From contig CM019220.1 in assembly GCA_009741485.1 (NCBI GenBank), positions 24,704,646-24,768,645 of the forward strand: a DNA stretch of 64,000 nt, in the 5' to 3' direction. This document shows, in pieces, positions 10,571-25,500 of the stretch. The first letter of the stretch is position 1; the number at the start of each line of letters is the position of its first letter. The notes under the pieces are model-generated. The model ran no database searches. It was not told where the DNA came from and worked only from the letters and a program-made list of their open reading frames with translations. This DNA comes from Malurus cyaneus samueli. Taxonomy: Eukaryota; Chordata; Aves; Passeriformes; Maluridae. Both the position numbers and the translations under genes were made by a program.

Positions 10571-13500
10571 GTGTGCATTATCCTTTCTGTTTTTGTCTGT
10601 TGAATATTTTTGCTTTCAAATCATAATGATTGAAGAGCAAAATTATTACAGTTATAATAGTAATCTCAGCATGTTTCAGAAAAATTGTAAAAATAGTCTG
10701 CCTTTTTTAATTAATCATCTGCTCTGTTCTTCAACTATTTTTCCCAGCTCCTCTGAAGTATTGTTCGCATTTGTTACTAATCTTTTGTTTGTTGTTGTAA
10801 TTTGCTCTGATCCTACAGATGATGATAGGAGCATCATGACTGAACAGTTAGAGACTGTTCCTAAAGAGGAGAAAGCAGAAAGAGAATTGCGAAGATCATC
10901 TCTTGATAAGCATAAAAAAGAGAAACCTTTTAAAACTGGGAGAGGCAGGATTTCTACTCCTGAAAGGAAAATAGCTAAAAAGGAACCTAGCACACTCTCC
11001 AGAGATGAAGTGAGAAGGAAAAAAGGTTCATTTAATACTCCTATTAAATTTTTTTCTTACATTTTCTTACTATTTTACAGTACTATCTGGTTACTCTATT
11101 GTAGATAATGTGCACCATAACATTATTAATGGTAGTTTTTTTAATAAGACCATTAATTGTACCATAATGTGAGAAGCCATGTGCAAGGCTCACTGCTCCA
11201 CTGACCCTGTTTCATTGTAGACATCCCCACTGATCACTGGGTAATGCATCTGAGCCAGTGCACCCCTCTTCCAATGCAGGATCTGTTTCCCCCAGTAGAA
11301 GCGACGCTCTGGGTTGGAGTTGTGGAGCAGTGGGCCTGCCACTTGATATATTAATCATATGAAACTGTTTGTTGGGTTTTTTTCCTGATTCTATGTTTTT
11401 GTGTTCTTTTTGTCCATAGCAGTGTATAAGAAAGCTGAACTTGCTAAAAAAACTGAAGTTCAGGCCCACTCTCCCTCCAGGAAAATCATTTTAAAACCTG
11501 CTATCAAATATACTAGACCAACTCATCTCTCCTGTGTTAAACGGAAGCAGACAGGTGACTGAGTTCTGTTCAGTTATGCAATGTGGCTGGCAAACATAGA
11601 CATTTTCTTTTGTAAATCTCATAGCTTTAGCAGCTTCTCTATTTTTATTTTCTTCCAAGAGTATCAGTCTTCACAATAGTATCACTTTTTTAGTGTTTTG
11701 TACCATTTTTCTTTAATTCTTTCTTTCCTGGTATTTGTTTTTTTATTTTGTGGAGGCTGCGATCATGTATGCTTGTCATTGCTTGGGCTTCCAAGTCTGT
11801 GGTTGTAACTTGGCATTGTTCTTAGAGTGTGGTGTTTTAGGAATCTCTACTCATCTCGTTTTGTTTTTTATTTTTTTTTTAAATGATGCCTTTTTTTTTT
11901 CTGGTGGGAAAATGTGGACAGCTTAAACCATGGTATGCATTTCCATTATTCTTCTTTTTTCCTCTCATGCATAATAAGAAGTGTTTCAGACTTATATTTT
12001 GTTTATTGATGTTATCTGCATTGACAATTCCCAATCTGTCACTGATGTTTATGCTGTACAGTCAAAATCCACAGGGAGAATCCAGCCACATGCAGCATGG
12101 AGCTGAGAGAGAAGAAATCTGGGCTTACACTGCGAAATGCATTCCAAGCAAAAGTCCTAATGTTTGGTAGAGGAAGATGAAAGGAAGAAAGAAATGATTC
12201 CTGTTACAATTTGATAGGTGTATCATTATTTAGAGGACCAAAATAACTCTGTCAGCATTTTCACATGTAATTAATTCATTGTTCCTGTGAGTTCAGAGTG
12301 GAAGGATGAACATTTTGACTTTCGTGGTGATCTTAAAAAGAAATTGCTAGAAGCGGCCAGGTTTTCTGTCGTGTAACATAGCCACATGCTGCGGCGTGGT
12401 TGTTTGGAACTAGGGCTGTCGAGAGAAGAACCATGCTCACCAGTGCAGAACTGCACAGGCAGCTTAATTTCTTCTCACAGAAATTACCAGGATTCATTGC
12501 CCATCATATGGTTAAGCAGAGCAGTACTGGAAGTGTCCCTAGGAAGTCATTCCCTGCAATTTTGCACCAATCCCTCCTGTTGAAAATGCAGACCAGCCTC
12601 AGCAGGGAGGTCTGACTGGTGCAAATGCATAAGAGGATGGTCACATGAGAGCAGGTTTAGTATGATGCCTCTGCTGGATGAAGAGCTGATTGTCTCCTGT
12701 CAGTGTTACATTAGGACCCCAGAACTAAGAGTTCCCATCCTGTGACAGAATCTCATCCTTTCACTCCTCCCTCAGCAGGAATGAAGCCAGGGAAGGAAAG
12801 GCTGGTTCAGTCCCCTCTGTGTTGCACTGAAGTCTCCTCCTCAGTTTGCAGTCTCTGGGCTGTCCTAACTTATACTTTGGACCAGAACTACCCAAGGGGA
12901 AGGAATTTTTAAAAAGAATTAAAACAATTCTCCTTGCTGTCTCTTGCTGCTTGATGAAGCACAACTTGATAGCTCAGAAGTTATGACCCATAATAATCTT
13001 TCAAAAGCCTCAGGGGGTTCAATAAGCTGTGGACATTTGTGGGGGGAAGATATTGGTTTTGTAGTGTTCTCAGCTTCACCTAAACCTCCACAGCCATGTG
13101 GTCAGCACTGCTGTGCCCTCAGGTACTCTACCAGTACCTCCTCTGAACTGTTCTGACCTGTAGCATCCCAAAAAGGCCTGAATCATACCAATGGCTGTGG
13201 AAAAGGAAATCTGCCCAGTGCCTGAAAAATGTGCTTCCTTGGCAATTCTCAAAGGTGTTTCTTTCTCACTGCAATATATAGTGAACCAGATGTATTTGTC
13301 AAAGTGAGAAATATCATACGAAAACTATCCGTGTGCATTTAAACCCTGAGGTAGAGAGCAACCGAAGTGATGGACCCAGATTGATCTTAAAACTTTCAGA
13401 AATGTGTCTTCAACTTTGAGCTCTAAAGCAGAGGAACTTGAACCGTGCCAGAAAGTGAACAAAAATCTCTTAGAATGTTTCAGCATACTCATTGTTGCTG

Positions 13501-16500
13501 GAAAAAATACAATATGAAGAAACTTCCTCACATTTTTGTACTTCTTGATGGGGCCTGGGGGAAGACTTTGAGAGAGAGTGCAATGCTCTGTGATATTCTA
13601 AGAGTGCAGGTGGCCATATGTTATCCTGCATATCCCTGACCTTGAATGTGTCATCCAGGTCTCTCCAGGATTTGGAATTTAGAGGGATATTGTCTCTCTC
13701 CCTTTTTTTTTTTTTTTTTTAATTTGAAATATAGCACTATTTCTTGAAGACAGTTTTGACTGTCAGTGCATCCTGTTTGGAGTGGTCTTGTCAGCTTTAG
13801 TGATGCCTGGGTAGAACCTGAAGCCCCCAAAAGTTCTTGGCAGTGTTGTCTACAGAGCTTTGAGTGTGTTGCAGTCTGTCAAAATCTCCACACTGCATTT
13901 ACCAGGACTTTAAAATGAAACATGCCCAGTCATAAGACACAGATGTCTACCAAAAGAAGTTAATATTTGATTCTATTTTTTGTGCAGTGGCCCAGAAAAG
14001 TATGTCTTTCCCCTAATGCCCCTCAATATCTGAAAAAAAAATTCGCATCACTGGTAAGCATTGGCAAATACCAGTAACTTAGAGCACCATATCCATGAAG
14101 CAGGGACTGCTTTTTGAAAAACTCGTCCTTGCCATTTGAAAAAGAGATTGCATGGCCAACCCTGACAAGAGAGTTGGGAAGTCTTTGCATGACTAGTGAA
14201 GCCCCCAGCCTGGCCCATGTTTTGTTGGTGGCTGTGAGATGCCACTGCAGTTGTGTTATCAGAGGAGAATTTTCGGAGGCAAGGCCAGGACAGTGACCTG
14301 ACCATGATATGTTCCTGTTCCTTGTTTTCAATTCTGGTGTTGTGTATTTTAGTCAACAACAGGGCCCATAGAAATCTTGTGTTCAGCTGGAGAAGTTATG
14401 TTTGTTATCAGGTACAAAGTGACACAGCACGAGTGACACAGCTTTTTTTTCCACTTCATAGTGGTGACTGGTTTGGGTTCAATGCCAAGGGAAGGAGGAA
14501 AGAAGCTGTTGGTTGTTACTTCGAAGAGATGGAAACCAAACCCAAACCAGCAGTAACAGCTGTGGTAAAGTGTGACACGGGAAGGTTCTGCTGTGCTTGC
14601 CCCTCTTAAAAATTCAAAAGAACTGAAATATGCAGTTACATATTCTCTTGCTCACAAGTTCTCTCTCCTACACCTTGATTTAAAAACAAATATATATATT
14701 AAGAAGGCAGGACTAGAGTGGGTAATGTGACAGAAAACCAGGGACAATCTCACCACACCTGGGACCTGCACTGCAAAAGGGAAATGTTACCCTGACCTTT
14801 CCTGTATGAAGAATTAGGCTTAATTTTAGAGTTGGAAAACAATTCGGTTTATAGCAGAAGGTTGTAATTTGTGATTGCTGTGCTACTTCTGCTTTTACCA
14901 AGGGCATCCTGGCACAGGTACCAGAAGATTTCATGTGCACTTGTTAAATGGCATCTCTGACTGAGCAGAGGGGTTGGGGTGAAGCTAATAACCTGCTTTC
15001 CAAGAAGGAGCCTCATTCAAAAACCAGTGTTGTAAAGATGGAATCGAAGAGAAAGATCTTACCTTAAACCATATTGTATCAGATAAGTGAAATACTGAAT
15101 TAACATGCTAGATATCCCAGATAAACCATGAATTTCGAAATTCTTGAGAGTTTAGTTGACCATGACACACTGACCTTGTTGACACAACTAGGATGATAAT
15201 TCAACAGTGAATCTCTCTCTTTTCATTGTGAATGTTGGCTAATATTTTGAAAGTGGTCTTTCATATAGAGGCCTCTCTTAAAATTTTACTTTGTGGATGC
15301 TTTAAAGGAGCCTGAGTTTTAGAGGACAGTCCTGAAAATTAGGATGTGAAGTTGTCTGAGGATTGGCCATAGACTCTTATGGTTGTCAGCTGTTTCTGGA
15401 TCTTTTTTTCTATTAGTTTATAGACTTCTAGGAACATGAATACAAAATTTTGTTTTGTTTGAGACACACAGAATACCATTTTACCCCACATAAGATAAAT
15501 ACAGGAAATTTTTAAGACAAGTACATTTCTACATACAGTTCACTGAGGGTAATTCACGAAGTACTTGCTTTGCACAGTAGTTCCAAAGCATTGAATTGTT
15601 CTAACAAGCATATTAAATGGAAATACTTATTATTACTGTCTTTAACTATCAAGTCTTTCTTTGAATTTCTCAGCAGCAGGTGGTGAAACAAACCAGGCTC
15701 CTGCTGTATTTAAACAAGCAAAGGAAAAATTCTCAGTGAGTAAAATCATCTTATTGTTTATCTTTATAATCTCCTTTTGTCTTTATTTCACATATTTTTG
15801 TGTTAATTCAATAAGTAATTGTGTGTTCCATTTAAATTTTGTTTGCCATATTAATTATTCATTTAAAAGGGTAATTAACATCACCTTTCCTGAATAACCT
15901 TTGATGTCTAGTCTCAAGTGGTAGATGGTGACAGTTTGCAGATGCATAGAGGGCACATAGATTCCGAATGGCAGGAGTTGGAGTCTGGGCAGCATTTTTA
16001 GCCAGGCCATCCTGTGGGATAAACTGCATATCTTGGCCTTTCCTGCAGCACCCAACTTGCATTGCTGCCTTGCTTGATGCTGTGTAGGCAGAAGCCCTCC
16101 CCCAGGACTGCTGGATGTGTCCTGGTGCCCCATTCCATAGCCCAGTGTTCCGCAGGGACCAGCAGACATGATTCAGTGCTTTCAGAATGGCCACTTCCTG
16201 GGCCACTGTGTTAGAACCTTTCAGGTTTCAATCTTGCTTGCCTTGCCTTCAGCTGCTCTACATCCCATTCTGCTTCCTGTGTCTGGCTCACATAAGCAAA
16301 GACTGCCTTGCTTCTTGCTGACCCTGCATTTTTTTTTTTCCATTACAGTGACACTTGCTAGTTCACATCTTCAGCACAGCACTTGGTCATTGTTAGAACA
16401 GAATCATAGAATATGTTGAGTTGGAAGGGATCCATCAGTGTCATCAAGTGCAGCTCCTGGCCCTGAGCAGGATCATCCTGCATAGTTAACAATTTAAAAT

Positions 16501-19500
16501 TTCCACAGAATTCTTCTGTATTTCCTAATGTATTTCATGGCTGATTTCTTTCATTTGCTAAACCAGATTGTCAATTATTTGGGGAACAAAAAGCTACGTC
16601 ACACAATGCTGCACATTGTGAATTTTAGAAAATTTTTAGTGCTGAGAACAGCATAACCTACTGGAGGCGTTGGAGGAAACGTTGTTTTTCAGGTCTGACC
16701 CATGCCAGCTCATAACTGAGAAACTATTAAATCTTCTTTACAATTTCAGTAAGTAAGATCTGGGCAGCTTTCTGGGCATGTTTTATTACTGTGTTTTCTT
16801 GATAGACCATCAACACTTGCACAGAGAAGCCTGAAGTACTTCTCAGTGTTTATGGAGGGCTCCAGTACAAGCAGTGTAAAGCCATTCTGTGAAATTACCT
16901 TTTTGTACACCTTTCCTATTCCTGCCCCTTATGTTATTGCACAGATCACAAGGCATCTGCTTCTTATTTCCTCTCCCTGTTGCCTTGCCTCTCTGGTTGC
17001 TACACTCACACAGCTCTTGGACATTTTCTCTTCTGTGCCTTGCCTTCACCTTTGCTTTTATAAAGATCTCTCCCTTTTTTTTTGTTGTTGTTTTGTTTCT
17101 TTGCGGTTTTCAGCTTTTGTAACCTTTGAGCTCAGCCTTTTCCTCTCTGCTGGTAATGTTAGATCATCCAGCCCAGTCAGTTTTGTTTTCCATGTTCAGA
17201 CTGCAGTTTACACAGGACGAGCTCAGGAAAAGCAGAGCAGTTCCATCTGCTGGAAGCAGCTGTGTACCTGCAGTTCACAGTGAGATGATGAAAACATGTG
17301 CCATGTGTTAGTCACACCTTGAAATAAAGGGAGGGTTCTGCATCCCCACTTCAGCAATCTCTGAGATACAGTGAGGGTTGCATAGATCTTTGTCCTCTGG
17401 TCCTTCCAGCAACATAATGACAACAGAAGTCAGAGGTAATGTATTGCTAACAGAGAATAGGAGTTTTCTGGCAGGGATTGAAATTTGCTTGCTCAACCAG
17501 CTTTGGGCAGATTCTGCTGCTGCTACTGATGATAAAAAGTGCCTTGTTCCCTAAATAACATGGAGGGAATCTACACTGTGATAACCAGGGCAATGCAATA
17601 GCTCAAGGTCATGCCTCTTCCCCGTCGGTTCCATTGACCGATCTGAGTGTTGTCCATCTTCAGCATCCACATTAGATCCATGTGTTCACAGAGGACACTG
17701 AGCAATATGAATGAAGAGTCTTCATACTGTGACTAGAACCTTAATCTGTAGGAGTTTTCAGGTCTCACTATAGGTGGTAACTTCTGGAATGGTCCACAAG
17801 TTGAAAATGGTGAAAAACCACAGAATGAATATTTGGGCCTCAAACAATGTGTGCTTAGTTCTATCTCCAATTCAGAAAAACAGATGAAAGATGCTTGCAG
17901 AATTCTGCTTCTTGGGGCCACCCTACACAGATACCCTACTTCCAGAGTTTCAGCATCAATAAATACTATCATGGATTTGTAAATAGGATCCAAAGTTTCA
18001 CAAATAAATTGAGACCTGTAAATCGAACTACAACAAACCAGACCAAATCTGGAAAAGCCTTTGATTTGGCAGAAACACATGTTCTATATTTTCTGTGTAA
18101 AATAATAATTCACTGGTTTTATTCTGAGGAAGTAGTAAAATAAAGAGGCATAAATATGTTGCAAAACTCATGATGGTAATATATTCTTGCTAGTAAAGCA
18201 CTTCTAATTTCTTGTCTTGCTACTTGCTCTGGAGGATGACATCCAATATAACTCCTCTCAGCTGTATTTTAGGACTGGAATTGCTTGTTACACAGTTCTG
18301 TGATTCTTGATCATGTGGGTGATGTCATGGACAACATTTCAACACACCAGCCTCAGTTTTCCATAGGCTGGGTATATAGCCTAAGCCAGAGGCCTGTCAG
18401 GGCTTGACAGCCCATTCACTTCTCATTTTCTAACAAAGACAACTTAAAAGCTACTAATGTACCTTTTCGGAGCATTGAGAAGGTCTAGGGGATTGATTCA
18501 GATCAAATGCCAAGTTTTCTATGGCTAAAGTTCAGTACAAATCCCAGAATGACAGGCCCATTGGGATTGTTCCTGTGTGTAATTTCATACTAGTATGACT
18601 ATAGAGAGAATCAGGACTACCAAGGTAACATCCTTGCAATCATTCTTTGTAGTACCAGTTATGCCTGAGGAAGAAAAAAAGTGTTTGTTAAGCATTTAGC
18701 CCTATTCTGTTTCAAGGAGATTCCTTTTTGTAAAGCAGTAAGTTTGCTCCTAAGTATTAACAAAGGTTTTCTGTTCATCCCTTTGGTGTTTAATTGTTCT
18801 TTCAATGGATATTGTCATTATTCAGTGTCAAACAAGTATATGTTCACAATAACATATTGTGTCATCCTTTTAACCATATATGGCTTTCCTCATCCCAGGA
18901 CTCCACATTGTCAATATAAATTTATGAATTTTAATGGAGTGACACCAAATGAACAGTCAGTATCTGGGGTATTTTAGGGATTTTGTACACAGTGGCAAAA
19001 GAAGTGACACTGTCTTGTCCTTCTGCTGGTATGGGAATACTGGTGTAACTTTGTTTCTAAGATTCCCACTGTTTTATCCTTGATTTTAGCCTTGAGGGTT
19101 CTATTTCAACTTTAAAGGACTGGAATCTCTTGATGCTTCTGTAGCTTTGCACTTGTTTCTAATGCAGCCACCTAGTAGTTGTACCAGTTAAATGCCACAG
19201 CTGGCACATGTTTTTTCCTGTTAACACAAGACCAAAGAAGGCACTTCCTAGAATCAGTAACTCTGTCCAGAACTAGATGGTTTCACTCAACACAAACCTG
19301 AAACTTCCATGCTTGTCAGGTCTTCATAGACACCATTACCAGACACAGGAAAAGTATTAATTCGTAGCTTGGCTTTTTTTTTTTTTTTTTTTTTTCTTTT
19401 TTTATTTTTTTGGTCCATGTTGGCATGTATTTTCCTTTTGTCCAGCTTCAATGGTGTGTTTTTGTTTGTTTTCTCATGACTAGACTGCCTCTTTGTCAAA

Positions 19501-22500
19501 GATTCCTGCCTCAAAGTCTAGAGCAAAGTCATTGCTTCCTCCAAGACCCAGCTCAGCTTGCTCATTAATCGCTAAAAAGGCCACTTTTCTTGAAACAGAC
19601 AGTTATTTTGTTCGGCCCTCCTCAGCAGGCCCAAGAGACTCAAAATCAGATGCTAAGGTAAGGTAGCAGAGTTGCTAAAGAGAGTTAGAGATGCACAGGT
19701 GAACCCCATGAAACACATTATCTACCCACTGAATTTGAGTAATTCTCTGCAAAGCTCACGTAGGATTACTTACATCCAGTGGCAGGAAATCTGATTATCA
19801 GGCTACAAGATCTGTGCTACAAAATGGATAAAAATGAAGGAGATACTCCACAGGAAACATAAGTGAAATAAGTTTTAACTAGAAAGACATATCTTCTTTG
19901 TTGATCATACGGATGCTACTTCATTGACTGCCAAGAAGTTCCAGCAATTTTCAAGTTGGGTAAGTGGTAAAGAACAGCAGGACTGATTTGCACTCCAAGT
20001 TTTAAAAAAAATATAAGTTTTGGCCTATTAATATAATTCTTTGAAATCAAATTCAGTCTCCAGTGTAGGAGGGTACAATTCTAATCATCAGTAATAGGTG
20101 ATGGAATAGGGCAGAATCCAAATGCTCAAGGAACCAAATTTAGTCAATTCATAGATCCCTTATGAAGAAGTTGCAGTATAAATTAAAAAAGATATTTGGC
20201 AGTCCATTCCACCTTCTCTGTGTTTACATTTCACTTGTGTTTCAAATCTACATTATGCTGAGTTGTCTATCCCCATTTAAAAATGGGTTTTGCTTTTGAC
20301 TTACATTTGTTGTTTAACACCATACTTAGTGTGTCTTTTACTGGTTAGGACCATCATCAGGAAAAATGTCTGCTTATGTCGGTCTGTCTTTGTCTGCACA
20401 TCCCATAAGCTCAAAAATATTGTAACATACATTCCCATTGCTCTAATAGTAAAAAGAAGTTATGCACTGATTTCAAAAAGTAAACATTTTATTATAGAAG
20501 GAATTAAAACAAAAGGATTTATAATCTCGCCCCCCACAAAAATCCCAATCAAAACCTGTATCTAAAAATTTATCTCCAGAAGAATTTTACCAGTTAATGT
20601 TTGAATATGCAAAAATCACATAACACGTACCAATCTAACATGCACCAGTAGTGCAGTTGCTTTGCAGGTAAATTCACATAGGAATTTCACACAACCTCAA
20701 GAGGGTTCTTTTATGTTCAACTTGCACTAAGAAAGCCCACGTTTTTCCTTATTAAGGGCCAGCTGTGAGATCCATCCATATTTAGATACAAGAATAGCCC
20801 TATGTGTCTTGGGACAGTCATCAGAAGATGTTTTGATGCAGTAAAGAAGCACCAGGAGCTAAAGCAGAGCATGGAAGGTGACTGATCCCTCATGTTCCTG
20901 TGTAAGGAGCAAACTGGGCCCGTAGGATAAGGTTTCCCCCTCTGTGTATAGACATAGGAAATCATAGCCCACAAAGTGAGTTTTGGAAACTAAACCTTCC
21001 TTCTTTATTGTGCTGCTATTAGGATGGAGTAAGCAAGAGCCCTGAGAAGCGTTCATCTCTACCAAGACCTTCCTCTATCCTTCCTCCTCGACGAGGTGTA
21101 TCAGGAGACCGAGACAGAGAGGAGAACTCCCTCTCCCTCACAACTTCTCTTTCCTCTTCAGTACGACGGACCACCCGTATGTTGTCCTTTTTTCCATATT
21201 AGCCTTCTACTGCTACTGGGGGGTGCCTCCATTCTTGCTAGATTTCTCACATAGCATCAGATGTCCTTTGACACTGAGGAGTAGGTCTGTGGTGTGCTGT
21301 TGGAAATTAGAGCCCACAGACTGGTTTTGTTCACATGTGAACCATCATTGCATAAACAGAATGATTAACAAGTAGTTCAAATAAGAATTTATTTAGTCAC
21401 ACTGGATATTTTAGAGAGACCCATTGGATTTATAATTTCTGAACATTTGAATGGTGAAAACATACATGCACCTATTCAGCATTGAGGTTTCCAGGCTTTG
21501 AGAATTGCTTTGGTATTCCTCTCCATAAGTATTCTCAGCAAAATTTTACTTTGGAGATGCCTCAGCTTCTGTTTATTTATGCTTGAGAGCTGGGAGCAGG
21601 GCTGGCTGCAGAAAGCACAGCTAAACTGATCCTTGTGCTTAGTGTAAAGGACTGTCAGTGCCATAAACACTGAATGGAGCTGCTGCAAAATGATGTAGTA
21701 GGGATTTTTTAACTTGCATGTAAATGTAAGTAGAATGTGACTTTTAGTCAAGGTTGCCTCTGGTAATGGCTTTCACTGTACTAATGAAAAATAGCAATTG
21801 AATGTGAGGACATCTATCCATCCACATAACAGAGCCATGGTTTGTGCTCCAGCTGAATGTGTACCTGGGGTTCATCTGCAGTTTATCAGCACTGGTATGA
21901 GAATGAGCACCAGCCAGGCACTCAGAGCCTTTCGTTTCAGGAATATCATCAGAATTTTTCCTGCTGTCTAGTTTAATGCCCAGATCAACTGAAATTGGCT
22001 GGATCAAGTCCTAAAGGTTGGATTCCAAGGGTACTTTTTGTCCTTTCCCCAAAATGGAAGTAAGTGTGATGATGTGCCTTGTTTAGATTGTGGGAGGCTC
22101 TCGTGTTACAGAATGGAGAGTTCAATCACTCTGTGGGCAATAGCTCGACCTCTTGTGGCAAGGTAACTTCTGGCAGGCTGGTTAGCCAAGTAAGACACAG
22201 ACACAGAAACACATTCAGGCTGCTGTTCTAACAGTAGCACTGCCATCCAAGGGCTGTGTCTCACTTGGCACACAGGGATGCAGTTTTGGGAGAACAAAGG
22301 GAAGAAGAGCTGTACTTCTGTGGCTCTAAAGCTGGTTTGTTTTTTTTTTTTTCTTGAACATAGGATCAGAGCCAATTCGTAGCAGAACAGGAAAAAGTGG
22401 AACTTCTACCCCCACTACTCCTGGCTCCACTGCCATCACTCCAGGGACACCACCAAGCTACGCCTCCCGCACCCCAGGCACTCCAGGGACACCCAGCTAC

Positions 22501-25500
22501 TCCAGAACCCCCCACACTCCTGGAACCCCCAAATCTGCAATACTGGTACCTACTGAGAAAAAAGTTGCCATAATTCGCACTCCTCCTAAATCTCCAGCCA
22601 CTCCAAAGCAGCTACGAGTTATTAATCAGCCTCTACCTGACCTCAAGAATGTCAGGTCCAAAATTGGGTCAACAGATAATATCAAATACCAGCCTAAAGG
22701 AGGGCAGGTAAGGATTCCACTCCTTCTGTTCATCCATATGTTATTTACTCTTATGTGTGCACCTGTGTGATAGGCATGGGCTAAGAGCCATTTTGAGTTA
22801 CCTTGAAAAGCTACTTCTGTTCTCCAAATCCCTTGTTTATTTAAGAGATGTTAAATGGCAAGGACAAGGACAATCTTCAGCAACTATTTTGTCACATGGA
22901 AACTAACAGTGCCTCACTGAGATCCATTAAAAAATTTCACACTGGAGCTTGCGCTCAGTGCCAGAGATACATTTCAGCCTGAGTCTCAGCCATTGCTTAG
23001 TCTTTATCAGTACAAGCAAATATGAGGTTTGTTTAATTCAAATGAGTTGAAAATCAACCCAGGTATATGTTAGCAGGATTACACAGCACATTGCCTTTTC
23101 CTGTGCCGTTTTTTATGATGTGCATTTTCTTGGGTGAAGTTAATGAGAATTGCAGCCTCCAAGCTGGTAAATGCACCTCATGGTAAAAATGGGGAAGGGG
23201 GCAGATATTAGACTTAACTGTTCTTCTTGCTGCTGGGTTCAAATAAGCAGGAACAGTTGTATAAACTGGAGGAAATAGATAAGAAAAATGTATGCATAAG
23301 AAATGCGTCGTAAGGCAGATCAGGATTTTCTATTCTCACCGAAAGAACAAGAATTCAGTGACATCTTGATGTGATAAAAGCTGAAAAATGAGATAATTTC
23401 ATACCTTGCAGATATACAATGAAGCACATTTTCATCAGGATTGCTTTCACCTATGAAAGCTTTCAGCTGAACCTGTGTGTAGGGTGGCAGAATCAAAGGA
23501 TCTCAAAATGGTTTGAGTTTGAGATGACCCTAAAGATCATCTAATTCTAGCCCACTCCCACGTGGCCTTGAACATTTCCAGGGATGGGGCATCCACCACT
23601 TCTCTGGGCAATTTGTGCCAGCACCTCACCACCCTCACAATCAAAAATTTCTTCCCAACGTCCCATCTAACTGTGCCCTCTGGCCATGGGAAGCCATTCC
23701 CTCTTGTCCTGTGATTCCAGGCCCTTGAAGTCCCTCTCCAGCTCCCTTGGAGCCCCTTCAGACACTGAAAGGGGCTCTAAGATCTCCCCAGAGCCTTCTC
23801 TACACCAGGCAGAATAATGCCAACTCTCTCAGTCTGTCTTTGTAGCAGAGGTGCTCCAGCTCTCTGAGCATCTTCATGGCCCTCCTCTGGACTGGTTCCA
23901 GCAGTGCCGTGTCCTTCCTATGTTGGGGATGCCGTACTTAAGGTGGGGTCTCATGAGAGCAACAAAAGAGGCTGAATGAGGAAAAGGAATGCAATTTACC
24001 AGCGTCTGTGCTAAATATACGAACAACTCAGTGGTTGTGGGCATAAACAATTATGCTGATGTATTCTTTTTAAGGAATACCTGTGTATTTTGATTCTAGA
24101 CAGAACCCTACAGTGAAAACACCCAGAGCCTTCAGCTCCCTTCTAATTCCTGAGTTACAGCAATGGCAATGCGAGTGCTTTATGAAAGGTTCATTTCTCT
24201 GCTGCCTCAGTGTTAATAACATGCTTCCCATACAGTTGTCCTGAAAACAAGACATTCCAGAAAGCTGGGTTGCACTGTGTTTCCAGATTAGATGCTTATG
24301 TATATGAGTATTGGAATTCACAGTGGAACTTACGAAACAGTGAGGTTTGCCTAATGCTGTCCCAGAAAAAAAAATAATTGAACCAAAACTTAACATTACA
24401 GCCCTGTGCGTGCTGCAGGTCTTCCAGAGGAAAAGAACAGGCTCATGTTTTAAACAGTAAGGTATCTCTAAGATGTTGATCCTGTTTTCATGGGAAATTA
24501 ACACATTCAGTACTTTCCAGGATTTAGACAGTAGCCAGTTACTCATAAATCAAGAAGATAATGCCTCAGCAAAGGTACTTCTGCCTTTATCATGACAGGT
24601 GTGATTATTTTGCATGAGAGTGCACTCTATTTGACATACTGCGTACCAGATGGTCATGGTGTGCAGCAGCTCCAGCAACACAAGTTCAGACTGTGCTTAT
24701 GGATTAGCATTCCTCATACAGACCCAGCTGTTGGATTCAGGGCCCAGAACTAGCATCTTCATAGCCTGTCCTCTTCCTCCCTCTTTCTGCACTGTTACAA
24801 TTGTGTAAGACATAGCAAATTGTATTTCTTTGTAGACACCATGCCTAGACAGCTGAATTTCCTTAGCAGCGCTAAAGAGCTGCTCAGAGTCTTTGCTGGG
24901 CAGTGAAGGATGGACAGCAGCTGGCATTTCACTGCTGTGGGCATCACAGGGGAAATCTGCTGGGTGAATAAAACATCACTGAAGCTAAAGCATTTTTTCG
25001 TTCCAGTGGTATGTGGCCACTGAGCTGTGGGTTGGACAAAGAGAGGTTGAATTTTTTTCTCTTTTGTCTCCTTTATGCCATAGTTGCTCTGTTTAGACAA
25101 GAGGTTTTAGAATAATTCTTTTCCAGTTTCTACGGTTGAATTTTACAGGGTCTGTGAGAGCTACACATGAAAGCTAATTTAATTTCCTTGTGTCTGCTCA
25201 GTTCTTTAATGTCTGGTAGCAATAGTACCCCAACTGAAATGAGATGTTATCTGCTATTTGCTTTTTGTGATGATACATGGAACAAACAGAAAGCTGCTTT
25301 ATAATCTGAAATGGAGGTGGTGATAGCAATAGCCACAGGAAAAACAAGCTGAGAAAAACCCAGCATGTATCTGGACAAGTTAAGTGCATAAACATAACAT
25401 GCAAATCACTAAAGGAATACATATATGCAGCCCAGAAGTGTCATTTGGAGACAAACTGTTCTTTTACCAGAGGTACATTTAAACCTGGCACAAGGACTTC

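Larger units (their letters stand above)
15736..19483 (+). other. MAP2 intron, 3.7 kb, ends in long poly-T tract
   Basis: Contains a CR1 fragment at about 16399-16480 and a poly-T/pyrimidine tract at 19373-19410, 75-110 nt upstream of the cassette exon. Nothing else is recognised. Confidence 0.75.
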
